From Thalassomonas actiniarum (GTDB lineage: Bacteria > Pseudomonadota > Gammaproteobacteria > Enterobacterales > Alteromonadaceae): a DNA stretch of 64,000 nt. The translations under genes and the position numbers were made by a program. The notes beneath the pieces were generated by a model, which did no database searches, was not told the origin of the DNA, and saw only the letters and a program-made list of their open reading frames with translations. This document shows positions 1 through 7,075 of the stretch, in pieces (within the stretch, counting starts at the first letter, position 1; each line of letters begins with the position of its first letter). The stretch is from positions 1,364,001-1,428,000 of the forward strand of contig NZ_CP059735.1 in assembly GCF_000948975.2 (NCBI RefSeq). Direction: 5' to 3'.

Positions 1-329
1 AGCCATTTTTTATGAGGGCGGCGGCGGCAGAAATCTTCTTTGATGCGCTCCAGTTTCAGTTGGTTATTGTACCAAACCTGTTTGAAATATTTTGTTGTCG
101 TACAGCCATTGGACATCAGCTGGATACTCAGGGTATTTCCCTGGTAATTGATGCCGTAAATAGTTTCTTGTTTTGTTAGCGCTTTTTTCAGAGGTTTGCT
201 GTCGGCGTTTGGGTCCTGAATAACGGTTTGTTGTTCGTTAGCGCTGTTTTTAGTGCCGGCGTTGCCGACAATGCTGCAACTCAACAGGGCAGTGGAAAGA
301 AAAAAGAGGGCACAGATATTTTTTTTCAT
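1..329 (-). CDS. Putative lipoprotein, 3' end cut off by the window
   Basis: Reading leftward from an ATG at 327-329, the frame stays open to the window edge, giving at least 109 residues. The N-terminus is a lipoprotein signal: Lys-rich start, hydrophobic core, then the lipobox LLSC with Cys at about residue 18. The mature part is polar and holds the motif YGINYQGNTLSIQLMSNGC, followed by a basic stretch (FCRRRPHKK). I do not recognise a family. It lies downstream of, and on the same strand as, the TPR/barrel protein and may belong to that unit. The C-terminus is not visible, so length and function stay open. Confidence 0.6.
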   Translation of the reverse strand, partial: MKKNICALFFLSTALLSCSIVGNAGTKNSANEQQTVIQDPNADSKPLKKALTKQETIYGINYQGNTLSIQLMSNGCTTTKYFKQVWYNNQLKLERIKEDFCRRRPHKKW

Positions 330-445
330 GATGATTTCACCTGATAACTAGATATTAATATTTAACCGCCATAACGGCATTTATGCCAGCGATGCTTTGT
401 GTGAATTATGTAGCGCTATGTATCAGCTTGTAGCTTTTAAGGGGG

Positions 446-1909
446 TTAAAACCGGTAGCTGAGAAACGCTTCTATCCGCTGCCAGTCATCCTTGCCTGAC
501 TGCTGGTTTTTATTGTTACGGCTTACATGACCGTTAATACCCAGGATCAGGTTTTCTGTTAACGGGTATTGCAGGGTCGCGGCAATAGATTGCTTATATT
601 CCCGGCCCCAGTTAACCAGGGAGGGATCGTGGATCTCGTACATTAATCTATGGTAATTCACCGTGATAAAGCCGGTTAAGCCAAAAAGCGGTCCCGGGGG
701 CAAGGCATAATTTAACCGGGCGTAAAAAGTTTGTTCATTATAGTTGCTATAAATATCCCGGGCATTATTTTGCAGATAGCGGCTGCCGAGGTGGAGTTTC
801 AGCCTAGGGTTGAAGTTCAGGGAATACTCCAGGGCGGCATTTGTCAGCTGGCTATTATAAAAATTATATAAACCTTGGTAGCTTTTTTTCCCTTTGGTTA
901 CGGCCAGGGTCAGGCGGTTTTGCTTTATTGGCATAGAGGCGGATAACGTCAGCTTATCTTCATCAAGCAGGTGCTTGCCATCATAATAATGAGCTAGATG
1001 GCTGAAGTTGAAGTTAAATAACCACAGGCTATCACTGAGCAAATTGAAGCCGGTATCGAGTTTTAGCTGGCGGTAGTTAAGCTTTTTGCCCTGATCGATA
1101 ACGTGATTATCCAGGTCTTTTTTTTGTCCTTGTTTTTGGTAATAGGAAACCTGGTTACGCCAGCTAAATATTAATGGCGAGGAAAAGAGCCGTAGCTTTT
1201 TGTCATGGCGATACTGGTGTTTAACTTTCACTTTTTGGGCGTGATATGTGCTTTGCTTTTTCTCCCGGGCGGTGCTGTGTTCCATAATGTAATTGCTGTC
1301 TTCTTCCGGGAAGGACTTGTCAGGATAAACAGCGCTATAATAGCTGTTATTATCGTAACCTGTGCTTAGTTCGGGGGCGTTGAGGTGCTCACCTTCATTA
1401 CCCGGACTAAATCCTGAAGGGTCAACAACCTCTATGTAATAATCTATCGGGAAGCGGGAGGTAAAGGTTTCAATGCCGGCATAAGTACTTAGCTGGGTAG
1501 TAAAAAGATGTGAAGCCCTTTGTCTTTTTTCTTTTTCTTTAATGATTGCTTTTAACGCTGCTAATGTTCTTTTCTCTTTTGCGCTTAAATTCAGGGTTTC
1601 TATATGGGCGGCGATATTATTTGCCAGGTGAAAGTCGCTTAAGTTGATGTAATTAAAAGCTAGTTCGATATTGATGCGTTTATGGTCGCCGTGTTGTCTT
1701 TTAAGCGGGGACAGTAGCTCAAGTGCCTGGTGATATTGGCTGTTTTTTCGCAAAAAAATGGCCTGTTTAAGCAGTTCTGCGCTGGAGCTTGCTTTTGCCT
1801 TAAGTTGAGGTGATACCAGTAAAAGCACTGGTAAAAGTAATAGTAATGCCGGGCCTTGTTTTTTTTGGGGGCAAAAGGCCGGAAATATATCAGTAATAGT
1901 TGTCAGCAT
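446..1909 (-). CDS. TPR-containing outer-membrane beta-barrel protein (Slam-like layout)
   Basis: About 487 residues from the ATG at 1907-1909; a TTG further upstream (1963) would add 18 residues but lies deep in the preceding gene, so I prefer the ATG. A hydrophobic segment (ALLLLLPVLLLVSP) near residue 22-35 looks like a signal sequence. Next comes a helical region with a TPR-like repeat (LLKQAIFLRKNSQYHQALELL), then roughly 330 residues of alternating aromatic/polar beta-strand pattern ending in Phe (FLSYRF), the usual end of an outer-membrane barrel. TPR plus barrel is the layout of surface lipoprotein assembly modifiers (Slam), but I see no decisive Slam signature. It overlaps the upstream acidic protein by 20 nt, so translation is probably coupled. 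Confidence 0.6.
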   Translation of the reverse strand: MLTTITDIFPAFCPQKKQGPALLLLLPVLLLVSPQLKAKASSSAELLKQAIFLRKNSQYHQALELLSPLKRQHGDHKRINIELAFNYINLSDFHLANNIAAHIETLNLSAKEKRTLAALKAIIKEKEKRQRASHLFTTQLSTYAGIETFTSRFPIDYYIEVVDPSGFSPGNEGEHLNAPELSTGYDNNSYYSAVYPDKSFPEEDSNYIMEHSTAREKKQSTYHAQKVKVKHQYRHDKKLRLFSSPLIFSWRNQVSYYQKQGQKKDLDNHVIDQGKKLNYRQLKLDTGFNLLSDSLWLFNFNFSHLAHYYDGKHLLDEDKLTLSASMPIKQNRLTLAVTKGKKSYQGLYNFYNSQLTNAALEYSLNFNPRLKLHLGSRYLQNNARDIYSNYNEQTFYARLNYALPPGPLFGLTGFITVNYHRLMYEIHDPSLVNWGREYKQSIAATLQYPLTENLILGINGHVSRNNKNQQSGKDDWQRIEAFLSYRF

Positions 1910-2438
1910 CGCTTGCTTGATCTTCAACAAGGTCGTCACTCCACACGTCAAGGTTATCTTCAAAATCCATCAGGTCGCTGTTATCCAGGCTGTTGATTAA
2001 ATTCTCCTGCTCACCGGCGATACCAACGCCAAATTCTTCAACGGACTTGCCCTGCGTTTCAGCAGGCTCTGCTGTTTCCAGCCACTCGCCAATCGGCTGC
2101 TCTGTCATTAAAGGGGGGAATTGCACTTGCTCAAAATTATCCAGGGCAGACATTTGTTCAAGATCGGAAAGTTCCTGCTCCCAGCCAGCGATTGCCTCAG
2201 CGTTTAAGGTGTTGTTGTTTTGCCCCTGCTCGACTTCAAATAATTCGTTTTCCAGATCCAGGGTCAGGTTATCCAGGCTGGTTAATATTTCACTGTCTGT
2301 TTTTTCGTTTACTTGTTGGTGTGTGTGCGGGGCGATAATATCATCACTTGCCGGATTTTCAGGTGTTTCCCGGCCGGCCAGGGTAAAACTGGCCAGGAGT
2401 AACAAGCATGAAAATGTCGTAAGTGTTTTATTTATCAT
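1890..2438 (-). CDS. Secreted acidic protein of unknown function
   Basis: 182 residues. Residues 1-21 form a signal peptide (MINKTLTTFSCLLLLASFTLA); cleavage after Ala21 or Gly22 is likely. The mature protein is strongly acidic and Asn/Gln-rich, with many Glu/Asp-Leu pairs (ENLINSLDNSDLMDFEDNLDVW), no clear globular domain and no Cys after the signal region. It sits 53 nt after the histidine kinase gene and overlaps the barrel gene, so the three are probably co-transcribed. It could be a periplasmic ligand or partner of the kinase sensor domain or of the barrel; that is inference only. Confidence 0.6.
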   Translation of the reverse strand: MINKTLTTFSCLLLLASFTLAGRETPENPASDDIIAPHTHQQVNEKTDSEILTSLDNLTLDLENELFEVEQGQNNNTLNAEAIAGWEQELSDLEQMSALDNFEQVQFPPLMTEQPIGEWLETAEPAETQGKSVEEFGVGIAGEQENLINSLDNSDLMDFEDNLDVWSDDLVEDQASDADNYY

Positions 2439-2491
2439 GGCTAATACGTTTATCCGCTATAGGCCGGTAAAAATAATGGCATGGGCCATGG

Positions 2492-4084
2492 CTATTCATT
2501 GCCACTGAGCTTTCTGGGCCAGCTGAAGAGCAATTTGGCGCCGCCGCTGCTGCTGTTGGCAACGCTGATTTGACCGGTATGCCAATGGGCGATTTGTTTT
2601 ACTATTGCCAGGCCTAAACCATAACCGCCCGATTGTCGGTCGCGGCTGGCGTCGAGCCGTTTAAAAGGCTCAAATACCGAGTTACGGTCTTTTTCCGGAA
2701 TACCTGGGCCGTTATCCGCTACCCAGATTTTTTGTTGCTGATCGCAAAAGTCATAGCCGATTTCTACCTTGTCGGTGGCATATTTAAGGGCATTGATGAT
2801 CAGGTTTTCTATTGCCCGGTGCAGGTATCGCCGGTCAGCAAAAAAGGTGTCGCAGCTGTTGGCCGGGTAGGTAATGGTGATAGCAGGGTTATTTATTTTC
2901 AGCTTATGGTTGAGCTGGCTGAAGAATTCGCCCACCGAAATCGCTTCCAGATCGAGTGCCGGCAGATCCTGTTTTAACTTTGAAAAGGTCAGCACTTCAT
3001 CGATCAGGCTTTCAAGCTCATCGAGATCTTTTTCAATCCCGGATGCCTGCTTGCTTAACACCGGATTTTGATCATCTTCGATTGCCGCGGTACGAAAACG
3101 AATGCGGGTGACCGGGCTCCTGAGTTCATGGGAGATGGCGCCGATCATTTCGGTTTGGGCATCGATAAGTTTATGTATGCGTTGCGCCATGGTATTGACC
3201 GTGTTGGATAATTTACCGATGGCATCTGAGCCCAAAGGGGCTGGCATAGATAAGTCTTTATCATGGCCGATAAGTTCTATCTGTTTATCTATACTGGCCA
3301 GGCGTTTTTCCAGCGGGCTGACCAGGAGGTAACTGGAGATGGCCATTAACACTAAAATAGCCAATACACCAGGTAGAATAAGGGATACCGGGAACCATTC
3401 GAAAAAAGGAATATCCCCCAGGACCAGTACATAAGGACTGTTACCCAAAGGAGCATAGGCCTGCAATGCCGGTACGCTGGTGGTGGAGTTTTTTAATACC
3501 ACGGAAATATCCCGCTTTTCTATGGTGCGGATATTGGTTGTGGGCAAGTGCAGCTTTTTTAAGGTTTTTAACTGAATAGGGTAGTTAAACATAGATCTGA
3601 TATTGTCCAGCGCCTGGAGTCTTTGTTCGTTTTTATGGCGCCCCAGCTCATTGAGTATAAGAAACGCGCTGGTGCGTACCAGGGAGCTGCCAAAATCTGC
3701 CAGCTTTACCTCTAAATAATGTTCTTTATCGGCGAGCTTGATCAGCACCTGTCCGCCGGATAACAGCGGATTGATATTAAAAACATATTTATCCCGTTGC
3801 AGTTGTTGATAGATGTTAGTGGTTAGTGTTTTGCTACTGATATTTTTTTGCTCAAATGTCAGATCACTGATTTTCTCGATTGCCGATAACCATAACCTTT
3901 GTTTTTCACCCTGATGACGGGCTGCACCTTCACTGATCAAGCGAAAAGTACCGCCATAATTTTCCTGCACATGGGTTGAAATCCGGTGCTTGCTGATGTA
4001 ATAACTGCAAACGGCAATTACCAGCATTATGGCTATCATGGCCAGGAACATTCCCATGTAAATTCTTACAAAAATACTGCGCAT
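2492..4084 (-). CDS. Membrane sensor histidine kinase (orphan)
   Basis: 530 residues. TM1 spans about 8-30, a periplasmic sensor region of about 200 residues follows, and TM2 spans about 231-256. After it come a HAMP-like linker (257-310), a HisKA dimerisation domain with H-box AISHELRSPVTR (phospho-acceptor His319), and a HATPase domain with N-box ENLIINALKYA (Asn431), G1 DNGPGIP and G2 GGYGLGLAIV. The layout resembles CpxA/RstB-type kinases. The motifs look intact, so the protein should autophosphorylate. No response regulator lies on either side within the window; the downstream genes encode a secreted acidic protein and an outer-membrane protein instead. The sensor region matches nothing I can name. 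Confidence 0.9.
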   Translation of the reverse strand: MRSIFVRIYMGMFLAMIAIMLVIAVCSYYISKHRISTHVQENYGGTFRLISEGAARHQGEKQRLWLSAIEKISDLTFEQKNISSKTLTTNIYQQLQRDKYVFNINPLLSGGQVLIKLADKEHYLEVKLADFGSSLVRTSAFLILNELGRHKNEQRLQALDNIRSMFNYPIQLKTLKKLHLPTTNIRTIEKRDISVVLKNSTTSVPALQAYAPLGNSPYVLVLGDIPFFEWFPVSLILPGVLAILVLMAISSYLLVSPLEKRLASIDKQIELIGHDKDLSMPAPLGSDAIGKLSNTVNTMAQRIHKLIDAQTEMIGAISHELRSPVTRIRFRTAAIEDDQNPVLSKQASGIEKDLDELESLIDEVLTFSKLKQDLPALDLEAISVGEFFSQLNHKLKINNPAITITYPANSCDTFFADRRYLHRAIENLIINALKYATDKVEIGYDFCDQQQKIWVADNGPGIPEKDRNSVFEPFKRLDASRDRQSGGYGLGLAIVKQIAHWHTGQISVANSSSGGAKLLFSWPRKLSGNE

Positions 4085-4603
4085 TAACTGCTCACCCGGT
4101 TGTGCTTGATGATTTTTATCTGCTTAAGTTTGCCGGGAAGTTAATAAGGTTAGTCAGTTTGCTAACAGGGACCGGTCAAAACTGAGATAGTGATAGTGTG
4201 CGGTTAGTAAACCGTATCGGCTTTGGGATTAGTAGCAAGCCATTGTAGGCTTTTGTATCGGTTTGTACGCCCGGATTGTACAAGGTGGCCTGTTGTCTGA
4301 TGTTCGCTGTCAGGCCATAGATTTTCCGGCCTCAGTGCCACTCTCCCCGTTTTGACAATCTCCGGACAACAAGCTTTAAAAAATGGTTTTACTCTTAAAA
4401 ATCATGTGCTTGCTGGTTTTGTATGCGCATGAGGGAGTTTTGGGCTTTGTGGATACATTTGGATACATTCCGCTAATTTTTGTCACTACAGCGGCGATGG
4501 TCTTGGGGCAATAATCAACTGGCGACATCGGCAATAGCTAGTTGAAATTTAATACAGCGGGTGTCGGTTAAGGAATACAACTAAAACTTCAGAGGTTAGA
4601 ACT
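4085..4603. other. Intergenic region between divergent kinase and protease genes
   Basis: No convincing ORF. It must hold the promoters of both genes. A TTGACA (4352-4357) with a weak TTTAAA 17 nt later is a possible rightward promoter, though it lies 250 nt from the protease start. The 10-mer TGGATACATT is repeated head-to-tail at 4450-4459 and 4460-4469, a possible regulator site. AGAGG at about 4590 can serve as part of the protease ribosome-binding site. Confidence 0.4.
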
Positions 4604-6136
4604 ATGTTGAAAAAATCGTTAATAGCTTTAGCAGTATTAGCCAGTACATCGGCTTTTGCCGGAACCACCATTAAATCTAATAGTGGCCTGCCTTCTATCC
4701 GCATTGTCGGCGGGGAAGAATCAGTTCCTCATTCCCGCCCGTATCAGGTGTCTTTGCAATCAACTGACGGCAGCCATTTCTGTGGCGGTTCGCTTATTGG
4801 TGACGACCTGGTATTAACGGCTGCCCATTGTATGGAAGGGGTTGATGGTAATAATCCTGAGCTTCAGGTACGTGTCGGCGCTCATAGCTTAACTGACGGC
4901 TCTGGCCAGGTTATCCAGGTGGCAACGACCTATACCAATCAGGAATATCCGGATTTGTCAAAAGATGTCGCAGTACTGAAATTAGCTGAAAAGGTTACTG
5001 ACAGTAATGCAGCAGCCCTTACTTTAGCCGATGATGCTTTCTTTACTGCCAATATGGCTGCCGGTAAAGACATGCTGGTTTCCGGTTGGGGTACGTTAAG
5101 CTCAGGCGGTGAAATGCCAGATAAATTGATGGAAGTTACCGTACCTTATGTAACCAATGAAATTTGTAACCAGGCAACGGCTTATGACGGTCAGGTTCAG
5201 GACACGGAAATGTGTGCCGGTTTGGCCGAAGGCGGTAAAGACTCTTGTCAGGGCGACAGTGGCGGACCTTTGGTGGTAGATACCGGTAATGGCATGGTGC
5301 AAGTTGGTGTTGTCAGCTGGGGCGAAGGCTGTGCGGCCGAAGGGAAATACGGCGTATATGCCAATGTGGCCAGCCTTAAAACCTGGATAGACAGCGCCGT
5401 TGCCGGTAATGAAGAGCCGTCAGGCCTTGCCGGCGGTGATGATGACTGGGAAGGAGGCGATGACTGGGAAGAAGGTGATTATGAAGAAACCAGCTACATG
5501 GCCTTCCAGGAAACTTTCAGCTACAGCCCGGATGAAGAAGCGTTAGAGTTTGTCTTAGATGTACCTGAAGATATCAATGTGCTCTACATTGCCACTGCCG
5601 GCGGTGAAGGTGAACTTGATATCGTAGCCGAAAGAATTGGTGACAGCACAGGTGAAGGTGACTGGGGCGATGATGACTTCGGTGATGACGACTTTGGCGA
5701 TGACGACCAGGGCGAAGATGACCAGGGCGAAGATGACCAGGGTGACGACGACTGGGGCGATGACGACCAGGGCGATGACGACCAGGGCGAAGATGACTGG
5801 GGTGACGACGACTGGGGTGACGATGACTGGGGTGACGATGACTGGGGCGACGACGACCAGGGCGATGATTCTGGTGATGACGAATCCGGTGACGACGGCC
5901 GTGACTGGTTCTGGAAAAAAGACGGCAATAAAAAAGCCCTGAAAACAGCTAAAACCACCAGAGAAGGCGATGGTGAAGCTGCTGAAGAAGAAACTGAAAG
6001 CATTATCGTTGAAGCCGTTGGTGAAGGTACAAATAAAGTATTATTACTTGAGCGTCCGGTATCGGGTGAGTGGAAGATCACTTTCTCTTCAGCCTCTGAG
6101 CTTGAAGATGTTGAATTGACTGTGTTCTCTCACTAA
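4604..6136 (+). CDS. Secreted trypsin-like serine protease with Asp-rich repeat
   Basis: 510 residues. Signal peptide about 1-19 (ends SAFA). A pro-segment ends in Arg33, followed by the mature N-terminus IVGG, the usual trypsin zymogen site. The S1 catalytic triad is complete: His75 (TAAHC), Asp121 (DVAVLKL) and Ser219 (GDSGGP). Asp213, six before the Ser, is the trypsin S1-pocket residue, so cleavage after Arg/Lys is expected. Six Cys can form the family disulfides. After an acidic linker (272-295), residues 296-345 and 466-510 look like two halves of one beta-rich domain of pre-peptidase C-terminal (PPC) type, separated by an Asp/Gly pentapeptide repeat (355-419). No GlyGly-CTERM tail is visible. 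The gene has its own terminator about 120 nt downstream. Confidence 0.9.
   Translation: MLKKSLIALAVLASTSAFAGTTIKSNSGLPSIRIVGGEESVPHSRPYQVSLQSTDGSHFCGGSLIGDDLVLTAAHCMEGVDGNNPELQVRVGAHSLTDGSGQVIQVATTYTNQEYPDLSKDVAVLKLAEKVTDSNAAALTLADDAFFTANMAAGKDMLVSGWGTLSSGGEMPDKLMEVTVPYVTNEICNQATAYDGQVQDTEMCAGLAEGGKDSCQGDSGGPLVVDTGNGMVQVGVVSWGEGCAAEGKYGVYANVASLKTWIDSAVAGNEEPSGLAGGDDDWEGGDDWEEGDYEETSYMAFQETFSYSPDEEALEFVLDVPEDINVLYIATAGGEGELDIVAERIGDSTGEGDWGDDDFGDDDFGDDDQGEDDQGEDDQGDDDWGDDDQGDDDQGEDDWGDDDWGDDDWGDDDWGDDDQGDDSGDDESGDDGRDWFWKKDGNKKALKTAKTTREGDGEAAEEETESIIVEAVGEGTNKVLLLERPVSGEWKITFSSASELEDVELTVFSH
5666..5860 (+). repeat. 15-bp tandem coding repeat: 13 x G(D/E)DD(W/F/Q)
   Basis: Thirteen consecutive 5-residue units of form Gly-Asp/Glu-Asp-Asp-X, with X = Phe, Gln or Trp, followed by decayed units (GDDSGDDESGDDG). 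The DNA units are near-identical, so copy number may vary between strains. The spacing and composition differ from RTX nonapeptides (GGxGxDxUx). About 40 carboxylates in 65 residues make divalent-cation binding likely. Confidence 0.9.
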
Positions 6137-6256
6137 AAGCGATATAGATACTTTTATAAATTTTAGTGGAGAAATTCTCTTGAACAGCTTGGTTGATGGA
6201 CGCATTGATTAGCTTGGCTTTTAGAGGATAAAAGCAGACCTTAAAAGGTTGATGGT

Positions 6257-6289
6257 AAAAGCTTCGTGATAAAACACGAAGCTTTTTTA
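6257..6289 (+). terminator. Rho-independent terminator after the protease gene
   Basis: 12-bp perfect stem AAAAGCTTCGTG (6257-6268) / CACGAAGCTTTT (6275-6286) with a 6-nt loop, followed by T-rich DNA. It lies about 120 nt past the protease stop codon. Confidence 0.8.
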
Positions 6290-6425
6290 TTTGGTAACTT
6301 ATTACAAGCTTTTTAAATTGCTTGTGCAGCTTCTTGTTAATGTAGAATTCTCGAATGTTCGGCTAACAAATTTTAAGTAATATCATAAGTTTCCGGCACC
6401 TATTAGGGCAAATACCGAGATCACG

Positions 6426-6563
6426 ATGAAGTGGCAGGTTAGCGAGACTCAAGAAAAGCCAGATGCGGGCACTATCGTTAAGCTAATAGACAAAATCTTT
6501 GATGAGGAAAATACAGTCCAGCTCATGGGGAGCGCTGCAATAATGTTATTGCCAAATTTATAA
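6426..6563 (+). CDS. Possible 45-residue ORF, unrecognised
   Basis: ATG (6426) to TAA (6561). The peptide starts MKWQVSETQEKPDAGTIVK and contains a helical, acidic centre (LIDKIFDEEN). No clear ribosome-binding site. It may be a gene remnant or a chance frame. Confidence 0.2.
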   Translation: MKWQVSETQEKPDAGTIVKLIDKIFDEENTVQLMGSAAIMLLPNL

Positions 6564-6575
6564 GATATTTTGCTG

Positions 6576-6743
6576 TTAACCTGTCTTAACCCGACCCCCG
6601 TGCTTTTGGTAAGCGGGCAAAATACTTGATCTGGGCGGTAAGCAGTACAAGTTATAGCTCGCGATGTTCCTTTGTATTAATTCTCCAGCTAAAAGTTTTT
6701 GATATGCCAGCCCCCCCAGCTCTTTAGTTAAGTCTCTAATCAT
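6576..6743 (-). CDS. Possible 55-residue ORF or gene remnant
   Basis: The frame begins at the ATG at 6741-6743 and stops at 6576-6578. Reading further upstream it stays open for about 20 codons (RAPGFTDTALLRYLP), so it may be the 3' fragment of a longer lost gene. The peptide (MIRDLTKELGGLAYQKLLAG...) has normal protein-like composition, but I do not recognise it and see no strong ribosome-binding site. Confidence 0.25.
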   Translation of the reverse strand: MIRDLTKELGGLAYQKLLAGELIQRNIASYNLYCLPPRSSILPAYQKHGGRVKTG

Positions 6744-6951
6744 CGGCAGATATCTCAGTAAGGCGGTGTCAGTGAAACCGGGGGCCCTTAATATCCGTTA
6801 GCAAGGTGATGCACCAAAGCCGTAGCCAGCCTGCTGTGAAGCTCATTTCTTTATTATTTATTCCACGATTATTTAACGAAAAGTTAAATGAGTTGAAAAA
6901 ATAACCTGCAAAAGCCGATTAATTCCTCTATACTCAAAATCCAACAAAATC

Positions 6952-6963
6952 ATTGTATACAAT
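6952..6963. promoter_or_regulatory. Palindrome ATTGTATACAAT, candidate operator
   Basis: Perfect 12-bp palindrome 113 nt upstream of the TonB receptor start, overlapping a TATAAT (6963-6968) that could be its -10 box. The core TTGTATACAA resembles operators bound by GntR/FCD-type regulators (family knowledge). No such regulator is encoded nearby. Confidence 0.4.
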
Positions 6964-7075
6964 ATAATGTATATGTGTTGTTGGTATGACTTATTTCAAA
7001 AAATAATAAAACTCTGATAACAAAAATGCCTTCAGCTGTTACAGGTATGTGGGCGCATAAGCTAAGAGAGGAAAT

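Larger units (their letters stand above)
6290..7075. other. Long non-coding stretch before the first TonB receptor
   Basis: No large gene. Two small frames (6426-6563 plus, 6576-6743 minus) could be decayed genes. A palindrome at 6952-6963 probably belongs to the receptor promoter. The last 200 nt are AT-rich. Nothing else is identifiable. Confidence 0.4.

Noticed and set aside
5666-5860. Asp-rich array considered as RTX repeat or CRISPR-like array
   Set aside because: The period is 5 residues, not the RTX 9-residue pattern, and the units are contiguous coding DNA without spacers.
5584-6081. Long minus-strand frame rich in Ser-Pro opposite the protease repeat
   Set aside because: It is the antisense reading of the Asp/Gly repeat; composition follows from the repeat and no start signal is present.
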